Shown here piece by piece: positions 39,800-49,500 of a stretch of 64,000 nt of DNA (position 1 is its first letter; each line of letters begins with the position of its first letter). Source of the DNA: Alphaproteobacteria bacterium SO-S41. Lineage in GTDB: Bacteria; Pseudomonadota; Alphaproteobacteria; Micropepsales; Micropepsaceae. The notes under the pieces are model-generated. The model had not been told where the DNA came from, did not search any database, and worked only from the letters and a program-made list of their open reading frames with translations. The position numbers were made by a program, and so were the translations under genes. Where the stretch lies: contig AP024629.1 of assembly GCA_019670725.1 (NCBI GenBank), positions 1,302,001-1,366,000 of the forward strand, read 5' to 3'.

Positions 39800-40540
39800 C
39801 TAGAACGGCCAGAGGATGTCGAGCGCCTGCTGGCCATAGCGGGGCTGTTGTACGTCGGTGATCTGGCCGCGGCCGCCATAGGAGATGCGGGCCTCGGCGA
39901 TCTGGGTGTGGTTGATCGTGTTGTTGTTGCCGATGTCCTCGGGGCGGACGATGCCGCCGATCAGCAATTCGCGGACCTCATAGTTCACCCGAACTTCCTG
40001 GCGACCCTGGATGACGAGATTGCCATTCGGCATCACCTGGGTGACGACGGCGGCGATGGTGAGGTTGATCTTCTCGTTGCGGTCGACGCTGCCGGTGCCC
40101 TTGCTGGCGCTGTCGGAATTCATCGAGAGCAGGCTCGAAGGATCGACGGCATCGGGCAGGACGCCGCCGAGCTTGCTTTCGAGGCCGAGGAAATTGGGGA
40201 TACCGGACTCTTCGGAATTTGTGCGGCCGCGGCTGGAGGTGTTGGCGACCTTGGCGTTGTCGTCGATCTGGATGTTGACGGTCAGGATGTCGCCGATGCG
40301 CTGGGCGCGCTGATCCTTGAAGAAGGTGCGGTTGCCGGCGCGCCACAGCGAGTTCGGCTGGTAGGCGACCTGCTGCGCTTCGGGCATCGGCATCGAGACG
40401 GGCACGTAGTCGGGCGCGAGGGTGGGGTCGCGCACCGGCGTCATGCCGGGGGTCGCGCCGATCTGCTCAAGGCGATCGACGGTGTTGCAGGCGGAGAGCG
40501 CCAGAGCGGCGCCGAGCACGGAAAGACGGACGATACGCAT
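39800..40540 (-). CDS. flgH: Flagellar L-ring protein FlgH
   Basis: A 246-residue outer-membrane lipoprotein that forms the L-ring. LSAC at residues 15-18 is the lipobox with Cys18 as the acylated residue. FKDQRAQRIGDILTVNIQID and NGNLVIQGRQEVRVNYE are FlgH signatures, and it ends ARISYGGRGQITDVQQPRYG as expected. Last gene of the flgF-flgG-flgA-flgH operon, ten bases after flgA. Confidence 0.97.
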   Translation of the reverse strand: MRIVRLSVLGAALALSACNTVDRLEQIGATPGMTPVRDPTLAPDYVPVSMPMPEAQQVAYQPNSLWRAGNRTFFKDQRAQRIGDILTVNIQIDDNAKVANTSSRGRTNSEESGIPNFLGLESKLGGVLPDAVDPSSLLSMNSDSASKGTGSVDRNEKINLTIAAVVTQVMPNGNLVIQGRQEVRVNYEVRELLIGGIVRPEDIGNNNTINHTQIAEARISYGGRGQITDVQQPRYGQQALDILWPF

Positions 40541-40550
40541 GACGGTTTCC

Positions 40551-41225
40551 TTAGTTCAGCGCGATGTTCTGCGGTGAGACAGTGACGGAGCCGGCGCCGG
40601 TGACGACGGCATCGACCTGGGTGTGGGACTGGACGTTCAGCACCGGCACGCTGTCGCCGACGCCGCCATTGGCCATCGCCTTGCCGCGCGAGGTGAGTTC
40701 GACGCCGGGCACGCGGTAGACCATGGTGACGGCGTCGCCCTTGCGGATGACGATGGGCTTTTCGAAATCGAGGCTGCGAAGGGCGACGCCCGGGCGGAGC
40801 TGGCGGCGGGCGCTGAAGCCGACGATGTCGGCGGAATCCGTGATGGCGCCGCGGGTTACGCGGGATTGGGCCATGCGGACAAACACAAGATCTTCTGCAT
40901 TAGCGATCTCGCCGGACTGCAAAGCGCGGGTGAGGACGGGGACGTCGACGCCGGCCTCGACCTTGCCCTGCAGGCCGAAGACGCGTCCGGTGGGGAGGGT
41001 GATCTGCGCGTTGAAGCGGCCGGTCGTCGCATCATAGGCGATCGAGGCGAAGGTGACGGTCTCTGGCTCGAGATTGGCGGGCAGGCGGCCGACGATCGAG
41101 ACGGCGCCGTCGCCGGGCGCGCCCTTGGCGACGAGCTGGTCGAGCAAAGCTTCTTCCATGGTCAGCGCGCTGGCGGGCGCGAGGAAGGCAAGCGCGGCGG
41201 CAAGGACGGCGGCAATGCGGATCAT
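40551..41225 (-). CDS. flgA: P-ring chaperone FlgA
   Basis: A 224-residue periplasmic protein with a signal peptide (residues 1-~20, ending ASA) and a SAF-type C-terminal domain (RQLRPGVALRSLDFEKPIVI; GDAVTMVYRVPGVELTSRGK). FlgA helps FlgI assemble into the P-ring. It lies between flgG and flgH, three and ten bases apart, in one operon. Confidence 0.95.
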   Translation of the reverse strand: MIRIAAVLAAALAFLAPASALTMEEALLDQLVAKGAPGDGAVSIVGRLPANLEPETVTFASIAYDATTGRFNAQITLPTGRVFGLQGKVEAGVDVPVLTRALQSGEIANAEDLVFVRMAQSRVTRGAITDSADIVGFSARRQLRPGVALRSLDFEKPIVIRKGDAVTMVYRVPGVELTSRGKAMANGGVGDSVPVLNVQSHTQVDAVVTGAGSVTVSPQNIALN

Positions 41226-41228
41226 GGC

Positions 41229-42017
41229 CTAGCCCCTCAGACGCGAGGTCATCGACATCATTTCGTCGGAGGTCGAGATCACCTTGGAGTTCATCTCGTA
41301 GGCGCGCTGCGCCGTGATGAGGCTGGTGATCTCAGCGACGGGATTGACGTTCGAGGTTTCGAGGAAGCCCTGCATCAGCGTGCCGATGCCGGTCTGGCCG
41401 GGCGTGCCGATGACCGCCGAACCGCTGGCGGCGGTTTCGAGGAAGAGGTTGTCGCCGGTCGCTTCGAGACCGGCCTCGTTGATGAAGGTCGCGAGGTCGA
41501 GCTGGCCGACCTGCTGCGGCGTCGTCTGGCCGGCGATGCGGACCGTGACCTGGCCCTGCTGGCTGATCGAGATGTCGGTCGCGTCCTGCGGGATCGTGAT
41601 GCCGGGCTGCACCGTGTAGCCGTCGGGCGTCACAAGCTGGCCTTCGGCGGAGCGGCCGAGCGCGCCGGCGCGGGTATAGGCCTCTTCGCCGGTCGGCAGC
41701 TGGATGCGGAAATAGCCGCGGCCCTGGATCGCCACGTCGTAGGGATTCTCGGTGAAGTTGAGGTTGCCCTGCTCCATCGAGCGCGAGATCGCGGCCGGCT
41801 TCACGCCGAGGCCGATCTGGATGCCGTAGGGCACGATCGTGCCGGAGGTCGAGGTCGAGGCGCCGGGGCGCTCGAGATTCTGGTACAGAAGGTCCTGGAA
41901 CTCCGCCCGCTGCTGTTTGTAGCCGGTGGTGTTCATATTCGCGATGTTGTTCGAGATGACCTCGACATTGAGCTGCTGGGCCAGCATGCCCGTCGCAGCG
42001 ATGTTCATCGAACGCAT
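41229..42017 (-). CDS. flgG: Distal rod protein FlgG
   Basis: A 262-residue axial protein. It begins MRSMNIAATGMLAQQLNVEV with ISNNIANMNTTGYK, and ends SLITAQRAYEMNSKVISTSDEM, both typical. It forms the distal rod and is exported by the flagellar type III apparatus. It follows flgF by 26 bases. Confidence 0.97.
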   Translation of the reverse strand: MRSMNIAATGMLAQQLNVEVISNNIANMNTTGYKQQRAEFQDLLYQNLERPGASTSTSGTIVPYGIQIGLGVKPAAISRSMEQGNLNFTENPYDVAIQGRGYFRIQLPTGEEAYTRAGALGRSAEGQLVTPDGYTVQPGITIPQDATDISISQQGQVTVRIAGQTTPQQVGQLDLATFINEAGLEATGDNLFLETAASGSAVIGTPGQTGIGTLMQGFLETSNVNPVAEITSLITAQRAYEMNSKVISTSDEMMSMTSRLRG

Positions 42018-42043
42018 GATCTATGCTCCCCGCCGCGCCATCA

Positions 42044-42784
42044 TCAGACCCGCTCGCCCAGTTTCTGGACGGCGCGGCGCGTCAAATCCTCGCCCGCGTT
42101 CAGGAGCTCGGTTGAGGCCTGATACGAACGCATGGTCTCGATCATCCGCACCATCTCGACGACGGGCTGGACGTTGGATTGTTCAAGCATGCCCTGCGCG
42201 ACGACGTTGCCGTCGACGGGAATGGGCGCTTCGTCGGTCTCCCACAGGGAGTTGCCGACGGTCTTGAGGGTCTGCGGGTTGGCGAAGGAAACGACGCCGA
42301 GACGATTGCGCACGCCTTCTTCCGACGAGATCGTGCCGTCGCGGGCGATGGTGATCTCGCTTTCCTCGTTGCTGAAGACGATCTCGGCGCCGCCGTCGTC
42401 GAGCACGGGATGGCCGTCGGTCGTGACAAGGCGGCCGGTGTCGTCGAGGCCGAACTTGCCGTTGCGCGTGTAGCGCGGGCCGTCGGGCGTCGAGACCGTG
42501 AAATAGCCTTCGCCCTCGATGGCGACGTCGAACTTGTTGCCGGTGGTCGTCAGTTCGCCGTTCGACATGTCGTGCACGGCGAGCGCGTCGCGGACGAAGG
42601 AGAGCGGCTCCTTGCGGTGGCCGATTTCCTTTTGCACGTCGACATGGACGATGTGTTCCTCGAACACGGGGCTCTCGCGCTTGAAGCCGGTCGTGTTCAT
42701 GTTCGCGATATTGTTGGAGATGACCTCCATGGTGCGCCGCGCGACCATCTGGTTCGACAGGCTGAGCAGCAGCGCGTTGTCCAC
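42044..42784 (-). CDS. flgF: Proximal rod protein FlgF
   Basis: A 246-residue axial rod protein. I chose the GTG at 42784 (reading VDNALLLSLSNQMVARRTME) because it has GAAGGGA upstream and gives the normal FlgF N-terminus; an ATG eight codons earlier is an alternative. ISNNIANMNTTGFK and the C-terminal VRMIETMRSYQASTELL are typical. First gene of flgF-flgG-flgA-flgH, with a sigma-54 promoter at 42857-42871. Confidence 0.95.
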   Translation of the reverse strand: MDNALLLSLSNQMVARRTMEVISNNIANMNTTGFKRESPVFEEHIVHVDVQKEIGHRKEPLSFVRDALAVHDMSNGELTTTGNKFDVAIEGEGYFTVSTPDGPRYTRNGKFGLDDTGRLVTTDGHPVLDDGGAEIVFSNEESEITIARDGTISSEEGVRNRLGVVSFANPQTLKTVGNSLWETDEAPIPVDGNVVAQGMLEQSNVQPVVEMVRMIETMRSYQASTELLNAGEDLTRRAVQKLGERV

Positions 42785-42856
42785 GGTAAGCCAATCCCTT
42801 CGATTCATGCGCCGGCCTTGCAGGGCCGGCCAAGGCTTTTGCCTCGATCGTTAACC

Positions 42857-42871
42857 GCAAGCGCCGTGCCA
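42857..42871 (-). promoter_or_regulatory. Sigma-54 promoter of the flgF operon
   Basis: The minus strand reads TGGCACGGCGCTTGC, a perfect match to TGGCAC-N5-TTGC with 12-base GG-GC spacing. Transcription should begin near 42845, about 60 bases before flgF. Confidence 0.88.
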
Positions 42872-42923
42872 AGGTTAAGCCGTTGATTTTGCTGGGATGG
42901 CATACCAAAGGAGGTCGGCACTG

Positions 42924-42938
42924 CGGCAACATCTGCCG
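42924..42938. promoter_or_regulatory. FlbD ftr-like palindrome between flgF and the aquaporin gene
   Basis: CGGCA-ACATC-TGCCG is centred about 61 bp upstream of the flgF -24 box. It is also 63 bp upstream of aqpZ, but probably serves flgF. Confidence 0.65.
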
Positions 42939-43000
42939 TGCGCGGCGGGGCATTCTCGGTTAGCGTGACCGCCGCCATTCCAGGGCGTAGGGGAGAGACA

Positions 43001-43705
43001 ATGTCACTGACGCGTAAGCTCGCGGCCGAGTTCATCGGCACATTCGTATTGGTGCTCGGCGGTTGCGGCTCGGCCGTGCTGGCGGCCAAATTCGGGGAAA
43101 CCAATCTGGGCATCGCCTTCGCCGGCGTCAGCCTTGCCTTCGGCCTGACCGTGCTGACGATGGCCTATGCCGTCGGCCATATCTCGGGCGGCCACTTCAA
43201 TCCGGCAGTGACGCTGGGCCTGGTCGCGGCCGGGCGCGCCAGCCCGCTGGATGCGGGTCCCTATATCCTCGCCCAGGTCGTGGGCGCGATCGCGGCGGGC
43301 GGCGTGCTGTTCTTCATCGCCTCGGGCCAGGCTGGATTCGTGGCGGGGGGCTTCGCCTCGAACGGGTTCGGCGACCTGTCGCCGGGCAAATATTCCATGG
43401 TTTCCGCGGCCGTCATCGAGTTCGTGCTGACCGCCGTGTTCCTGGTTGTGATCGTCGGTTCGACCAGCGCCAAGGCGCCGGCCGGCTTTGCGCCCATCGC
43501 CATTGGCCTGGCGCTGACGCTGATCCACCTGATCTCGATCCCCGTGACCAATACCTCGGTCAATCCGGCCCGTTCGACGGGCGTCGCGATCTTCGCCGAC
43601 ACGGCGGCGCTGTCGCAGCTCTGGCTGTTCTGGATCGCCCCGATCGCCGGCGGTGTCGTCGGCGGCTTCATCGGCCGCCTGCTGAACGCCGAAAAGGACG
43701 AGTAG
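43001..43705 (+). CDS. aqpZ: Aquaporin Z
   Basis: A 234-residue inner-membrane water channel with six membrane segments. The two pore motifs are HFNPAVTLG and SVNPARSTG, and the N-terminus ([20 protein letters not shown]) is typical of AqpZ. The ATG at 43001 follows GGGGAGAG. It sits between the flgF and fliL operons without obvious functional link to them. Confidence 0.96.
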   Translation: MSLTRKLAAEFIGTFVLVLGGCGSAVLAAKFGETNLGIAFAGVSLAFGLTVLTMAYAVGHISGGHFNPAVTLGLVAAGRASPLDAGPYILAQVVGAIAAGGVLFFIASGQAGFVAGGFASNGFGDLSPGKYSMVSAAVIEFVLTAVFLVVIVGSTSAKAPAGFAPIAIGLALTLIHLISIPVTNTSVNPARSTGVAIFADTAALSQLWLFWIAPIAGGVVGGFIGRLLNAEKDE

Positions 43706-43720
43706 GCTTACCCAAATACC

Positions 43721-43735
43721 CGGCAATTTCTGCCG
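43721..43735. promoter_or_regulatory. FlbD ftr-like palindrome before fliL
   Basis: CGGCA-ATTTC-TGCCG; adding the flanking C and G gives a 17-base palindrome (43720-43736). Just downstream is a CtrA-like box. No sigma-54 promoter is seen here, so FlbD might repress rather than activate, as it does at early promoters in Caulobacter. Confidence 0.55.
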
Positions 43736-43739
43736 GTGC

Positions 43740-43755
43740 CTAACGAGCCGTTAAC
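43740..43755. promoter_or_regulatory. CtrA-like box before fliL
   Basis: CTAA-CGAGCCG-TTAAC deviates from TTAA-N7-TTAAC by one base. fliL/fliM are CtrA targets in Caulobacter, which supports the call. Confidence 0.5.
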
Positions 43756-43821
43756 CATCGGCTCATAGCTTGGCCCCGAGGCGGCGCGGACATGGGTCTG
43801 CGCCGCCATTGGGATTACCAC

Positions 43822-44343
43822 ATGGCCAAGGCCAAGAAAGAAGCCGAAGCGCCCGCCGAGGGCGCCGACGGCGCCGAGAAGCCGGCGAAGAAGAAGCGCG
43901 GCCTCGTCATGACATTGGTGATGTTCGGCCTGCCGGCGCTGCTGGTGCTGGGCGGCGCGGCCTATTTCTTCCTGCTGTCGGGCGGCGAAGAGCCCGCCGA
44001 GGGCGAGCACGGCGCGGAGCACGCCGAGGCGGGTCCGCCGCCGGTGTTTGTCGATCTGCCCGATATGCTGGTCAACCTGACCGCGGCCGGCGGCGAGCGC
44101 GCGGTGCTGAAGCTCGTGGTCGCGCTTGAGGTCAAGGACGCGGAGGTCGCCGCGGCGATCGATCCGGTGATGCCGCGGGTGATCGACAATTTCCAGGTCT
44201 TCCTGCGCGAGCTGCGGGTCGAGGACCTCAGCGGTTCGGCGGGCATGTTCCGCCTGAAAGAGGAACTGGTGCGCCGCGTGAACCTCGCGGTCGCGCCCTC
44301 GGAAGTCCGCGACGTGCTGTTCAAGGAAATGCTGATCCAATGA
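43822..44343 (+). CDS. fliL: Flagellar protein FliL
   Basis: A 173-residue single-pass inner-membrane protein at the motor. A lysine-rich cytoplasmic start (MAKAKKEAEAPAEGADGAEK) precedes one membrane helix (residues of about 31-50), an acidic linker and the stomatin-like FliL domain ending EVRDVLFKEMLIQ. It supports stator function and swimming. I chose the ATG at 43822 rather than one ten codons upstream. It overlaps fliM by four bases. Confidence 0.93.
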   Translation: MAKAKKEAEAPAEGADGAEKPAKKKRGLVMTLVMFGLPALLVLGGAAYFFLLSGGEEPAEGEHGAEHAEAGPPPVFVDLPDMLVNLTAAGGERAVLKLVVALEVKDAEVAAAIDPVMPRVIDNFQVFLRELRVEDLSGSAGMFRLKEELVRRVNLAVAPSEVRDVLFKEMLIQ

Positions 44344-45389
44344 GCGGCGACGACGACAGCCACGACTGGGATGCCGCACTGGCGGAAGACGGCGCGAAGA
44401 ACGACGCGCCACAATCCGACCGCGTCCTGAACCAGGACGAGATCGACAGCCTGCTCGGTTTCGATGCGATCGACGATGACGGGTCCGACCGGACCGGCAT
44501 CCGCGCGATCGTCAATTCAGCGCTCGTTTCCTACGAACGCCTGCCGATGCTGGAAATCGTCTTCGACCGCCTGGTGCGGTTGATGACGACGAGCTTGCGC
44601 AACTTCACGTCCGACAACGTGGAAGTGAGCCTCGACAATATCTCGTCGATCCGCTTCGGCGACTATCTGAACTCGATCCCGCTGCCGGCGATCCTCGCGG
44701 TCTTCCGCGCGCATGAGCTGGACAATTTCGGGCTCTTCACGATCGAGTCGAACCTCATCTATTCGATCGTCGACGTACTGCTGGGCGGGCGGCGCGGCAC
44801 CGCGGCGATGCGCATCGAGGGCCGGCCCTACACGACGATCGAGCGCAGCCTGGTGCAGCGCATGATCGAAGTCGTCATGCACGACATGCAGCAGGCGTTC
44901 GAGCCGCTGTCGAAGGTGAACTTCACGCTGGACCGCCTGGAGACCAATCCGCGCTTCGCGGCGATCGCGCGGCCCGCCAATGCGGCGATCCTGGTAAAGC
45001 TGCGCATCGACATGGAAGATCGCGGCGGGCGCGTCGAGCTGCTGTTGCCCTATGCGACGCTGGAGCCGATCCGCAAGCTGCTGCTGCAGCAGTTCATGGG
45101 CGAGAAGTTCGGCCGCGACTCCATCTGGGAAAGCCACCTTGCGACCGAGCTGTGGGCGACGCGGCTGCAGATCGATGCGGTGCTGGACGAGCAGACCATG
45201 TCGCTGCGCGATGTCATGAATTTCCAGGTCGGCCAGACGCTGATGCTCAACGCCTCGCCGGATTCGCCGATCGAGCTGCGCTGCGGCGGCATTCCGCTGG
45301 TGAAGGGGCATATCGGCCGGGTCGGGCCGTTCGTCGCGGTCAAGGTCGACCGGATGCTGAAGCGCCCCGCCGGCGCGGCGCAGTTGTGA
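44340..45389 (+). CDS. fliM: Flagellar motor switch protein FliM
   Basis: A 349-residue C-ring protein. The N-terminal LNQDEIDSLLGF binds phospho-CheY; the middle domain has YERLPMLEIVFDRLVRLMTT and GGRRGTAAMRIEGRPYTTIE; the C-terminal SpoA domain has LMLNASPDSPIELRCGGIPL. It controls direction of rotation. fliN is not adjacent, unlike in many bacteria. Confidence 0.97.
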   Translation: MSGDDDSHDWDAALAEDGAKNDAPQSDRVLNQDEIDSLLGFDAIDDDGSDRTGIRAIVNSALVSYERLPMLEIVFDRLVRLMTTSLRNFTSDNVEVSLDNISSIRFGDYLNSIPLPAILAVFRAHELDNFGLFTIESNLIYSIVDVLLGGRRGTAAMRIEGRPYTTIERSLVQRMIEVVMHDMQQAFEPLSKVNFTLDRLETNPRFAAIARPANAAILVKLRIDMEDRGGRVELLLPYATLEPIRKLLLQQFMGEKFGRDSIWESHLATELWATRLQIDAVLDEQTMSLRDVMNFQVGQTLMLNASPDSPIELRCGGIPLVKGHIGRVGPFVAVKVDRMLKRPAGAAQL

Positions 45390-45396
45390 GGCCGTC

Positions 45397-45792
45397 ATGA
45401 ACATCGCGCTTGCCGCCAATCTTCTCGTCGCCGGCCTGCTCTGTGCGGCGATCGTCTGGGCGATCATTCTCGACCGCCGCCTGCGCGATCTGCGCTCGGG
45501 CCGCGACGGGGTGAAGCAGGCGGTGATGGATCTCGCCGGCGCCGCGGCGCGGGCGGAGGCGGCTGTCGCCTCGCTCCGCCAGGCCGCCGAGAAATCCGGC
45601 GTTGAACTCGCGGCGCAGCAGGCGAAGGCTCATGCCGCCGCCGAAGAACTGGGCCTGCTGGTCGGTGCGGCCGAGGGTCTCGCCGATCGCCTGACGACCG
45701 CGCGGGCCGCGCCTGTGAGGGCGACTGCAGTGCCGCGTCCCGAAGCGCCGCGCGCCGCCGCGCCGCTGCGCGAACTGCGTGGCGCCAGATGA
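45397..45792 (+). CDS. DUF6468-type flagellar operon membrane protein
   Basis: A 131-residue protein with one N-terminal membrane helix (residues of about 3-25), a conserved LDRRLRDLRSGRDGVKQAVM segment, then a coiled coil and a Pro/Ala-rich tail. This matches the DUF6468 proteins found after fliM in alphaproteobacteria. Function unknown; the place suggests a motor-associated factor. It overlaps the next gene by four bases. Confidence 0.8.
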   Translation: MNIALAANLLVAGLLCAAIVWAIILDRRLRDLRSGRDGVKQAVMDLAGAAARAEAAVASLRQAAEKSGVELAAQQAKAHAAAEELGLLVGAAEGLADRLTTARAAPVRATAVPRPEAPRAAAPLRELRGAR

Positions 45793-46550
45793 CCATGGAC
45801 GTGCCGCGCCGCGGTTTGAGGTTCCTGCCGACCGCAGTGGTGATCCTGACATTGCTGCTGGCGCTGAAACTGGCGGGCTTCGGCACGGAGGTCGCGGCGC
45901 TGTTCGGGTCGCGCACCGCGCGCGCCGAAGAACCGGCGGCTGCGCCTCACGAAGAGAGCAAGCCGGAAGCAGCGCACGCGGACGCGCCCGCCGACGCGCA
46001 TGCCGAAGATCCCGCGCCGGCGGACAAGCCGGACGCCGCGACGGCCGGGCCGACCGCTTCGGAAGCCGATGTGCTGGAGAGCCTTGCGATCAGGCGCGAA
46101 CAGCTCGACGCCCGCGAGCGTGAACTCGACATGCGCGAGAAGGTGATCGCCGCGGCCGAGAAGCGCGTGGAAGAACGCATCGTCGAGCTGAAATCGATCG
46201 AGGCGAATATCGAGACGATGTTCGGCAAGCGCGACGAGCAGGAAGAGACCCAGCTCCTCAGCCTGGTGAAGACCTATGAGGCGATGAAGCCGGCGCAGGC
46301 GGCGCAGATCTTCAACAAGCTGGATCTCAACGTTCTGCTGGACGTGGTGAGCCGGATCAAACCGGCCAAGGCGGCGCCGATCCTCGCCGCGATGGACCCG
46401 GTGCGCGCTGAAGAGGTGACGGTCCATCTCGCGCGCCGCTACCAGATTCCCAAGACCGCCGATGCCGCGCCACCGGCCGCCGCTGCCGATCCGGCGGCGA
46501 AGCCTGCGCCCGCCGCCCCTGAGGCAGCGGCCCCTGCGCCGGGCGGATAG
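45789..46550 (+). CDS. motE: MotE-like periplasmic motility protein
   Basis: A 253-residue protein with an N-terminal membrane/signal helix (residues of about 10-38), a long acidic linker, a coiled coil (LDARERELDMREKVIAAAEK) and a C-terminal MgtE-N-like helical domain (YEAMKPAQAAQIFNKLDLNV). This plan matches MotE, the chaperone of MotC in rhizobia, and the related protein found next to fliM in other alphaproteobacteria. The tail is Pro/Ala-rich. Confidence 0.75.
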   Translation: MTMDVPRRGLRFLPTAVVILTLLLALKLAGFGTEVAALFGSRTARAEEPAAAPHEESKPEAAHADAPADAHAEDPAPADKPDAATAGPTASEADVLESLAIRREQLDARERELDMREKVIAAAEKRVEERIVELKSIEANIETMFGKRDEQEETQLLSLVKTYEAMKPAQAAQIFNKLDLNVLLDVVSRIKPAKAAPILAAMDPVRAEEVTVHLARRYQIPKTADAAPPAAAADPAAKPAPAAPEAAAPAPGG

Positions 46551-46553
46551 AGC

Positions 46554-49500
46554 ATGATGACGGCGCGTCTCCTTGCGGCGATGCTGGCGGCGGTCCTCGG
46601 GGCCGCCGCACCTGCATTCGCGCAAGAGCCCGCGCCGCGCACGATGACGACGACCGCGCCCGCCGCCGCCGAAGCGAAGCCCGCGCCGAAGAAGCCGCCC
46701 GCAGCGCCGGCCGCCGCGACGCCCGCGCCCGCGACGCCGCAACCGGCCAAGCCGCAAGCCGCAGCCGGCGGGGGCAGCGAGACCATCCGGATTTCGGCGG
46801 ACACCTCGAAGGGTTTTGCCCGCGTCTCGTTCCTGTGGGCGCGTCCCGTCACCTTCGAGGCCTCGATCGCCGACGGTATTCTGATCGTGCGGTTCGCGCG
46901 GCCGTTCAAGTTGGCCTCCGACCAGTTGAAGGTGCCGCTCGACAACTACGCCTCGATCATCCGGCTCGACCCCGACGGACGCACGTTGCGCCTGTCGCTG
47001 ACGCAGAAGGTGCGGCTGCATACGAGCGCGGCCGGGCCGCTGGTCGGCATCGATCTGCTGCCCACCTCCTATCGCGGCGAGCCCGCCGATGTCGTCGATC
47101 CCACCGCGCCGCCGCCGCCCGACCCGGGGCCGATCGCGGTCAAGCTGAAGATCGGTGTCGACACCGACAAGACCCAGCTCAGTTTCGATTGGGGCAAGTC
47201 GGTCAAATACGAAGCGACCGTCAAGGACGGTAAGATCAACGTCGTCTTCGCGCATGGCGGCAGCATCGACGTGACGCGGCTGCAGAAGACGCCGCCGGCC
47301 TTCGTGAAGGGCGCGACGTCCACCGGCGGTGACGACAAGGTGCTGCTGGAGATCACGGTCGATCCGGAATCGCCCGTCGAGCACCGGCAGGACAAGAACC
47401 GCATCGTGTTCGACATCATGGCGCCGCGGAACGACAAGGATGTCGAGCCGGAGATCATCGTGCCGGAGGGCATCCGCCCGACCGCGGAAGGCGAGCCCGA
47501 GCCCGCGCACGAACCGGAACACGCCGAGCCCGCGCCGCACGGCGAACCGGCAGGTCATGACGAGCCGCCCAAGGAAGCGGCGGATGCGCATGAAGGCGAG
47601 ACCGCGCCGCCGGCCGGCAGCGACGGCGCCGCGGTCGCCGACGCCGAGCATGAGGCGGCCGCGCCAGAACCGCCGCACGAGGAGCCCAAGGAAGGTGACG
47701 CGGCGGGGGACGATCACCATGTGGAGGCCGCACCGGCGGAAGATCATCACGCCGAAGCGGCGCCGGCCGAAGAGCATCACGCCGACGAACCGCCGGCCGT
47801 CGCGCCGGACTTCAAGGTGGCGCGCGCCAAGAACGAGATCACGCTGACCCTGCCAGCGCTCGACACCGCCCCGGCCGCGATGTTCAAGCGGGGCGATACG
47901 ATCTTCATCCTCCTGAAGAGCGCGGGGGCGATTGATCCGGACGCGCTGATCAAGGGGAACAAGGATGTCGTCGCGGCGGCGACGGTGCGCCAGGAGAAGG
48001 ACGTCACGGTCTTCTCCATCACGCTCGCCAAGCCCTATGCGGTGACGGCGGGGGTGCTCAGCGACGCCTGGATCGCGACGATCTCGCCCGATCCGCTGGA
48101 TCCGCCGCGGCCCATCGCGCTGCTGCGCGACGCGCGCACGGTGGGGCCGGCCCGGGTGCGGGCGACGCTGGACCGCTCGGGTCCCGTCGTCGAACTCGCC
48201 GATCCCAAAAGCGGCGAGCGGCTGTTGGTCGCGACCGCGTCCGGCGAGCCGCAGGGGATTATCGGCGCGCGGACCTATGTCGATTTCGCCGCGGACCCGA
48301 CGGCGCAGGGCCTGGTCGTGCGGCCCTTCGCGGACGACCTGACGCTCGTGCCGGACGAGCATGATGTGCTGATCTCGAGCCCGGGCGGGCTGACGCTTTC
48401 GGCCGGGACGGTGTCGGACTATGCGCCGGAACGCGCCGCGCTGGGCGATGCGACGCACCCCGCCGCGATGGACTTCAAGGCCTGGGCGGGCGAGGGCGCG
48501 TTCCTGGACGAGCGCAGCCATCGCATCACCGCGATCCATCCGAACGGCGACAACATCACGGAAGCGCGGATCGATCTGGCGCGCTTCTATCTCGCCTATG
48601 ATCTGGGCGCGGAGGCGCTGGGGGCGCTGCAGCTTCTGGTCGCGGATGACGAGACGATTGTCGGCGATCCCTCGTTCCGGGCCTTGCGCGGGGCGGCGCT
48701 GATCCTGCTGGCGCGTCCCAAACAGGCGCTGGACGAGTTCGCCTCTTCCAGCCTCGATGACGATCCCAATGCGGAGCTGTTTCGCGGGGTCGCCGCTGCG
48801 GAGCTGTCGCAGTGGAGCGTGGCGCGCGACGCGATCATTTCCGGCGAGGCGGCGATCGCCGATTTCCGGCCGGACTGGCAGGCGCGGTTCCGCGTCGCGG
48901 GGGCGCGCGCGGCGCTGGAGACCAATGCCGTCGATGTCGCCGACCGGATGCTGGGCGCGATGCCGAAGGAGGGCGTACCGCGTCCGTTCGCGATCGAGGC
49001 CGATCTGCTGCGCGGTGAACTCGCGCAGCGGCTGAAGCGCGATGCGGAGGCGCTGCGGCTGTATGGCGAGGTAAAGGCGTCGGGCTATCGTCCGTTGGCG
49101 GTGCAGGCAACGCTGGCCGAGATCGTGCTGCAGGAGCAGACCGGCGAGTTGAAGTCCGACGATGCGATCAAGGCGCTTGACGATCTGCGCTGGCAGTGGC
49201 GCGGCGACGGGCTGGAACTGGGCGTGCTGCACAAGCTGGCCGGTCTGCAGGTCGCCAAGGGCGACTATCGCAACGGGCTGCAGACGATGCGCGCAGCGGT
49301 GCTCGGCTTCCCCGAGGAAGACGAGGCGCGGCGCATCGGGACGGAAATGTCGGCGGTGTTCGAAGACCTCTTTCTGCGCGGCAAGGCCGATGCGCTGCCG
49401 CCGATCCAGGCGCTCGGGCTCTACTACGACTTCAAGGAATTGACGCCGATCGGCACGCTGGGCGACGAGATGGTGCGCCGCCTGGCTGATCGGCTGATCG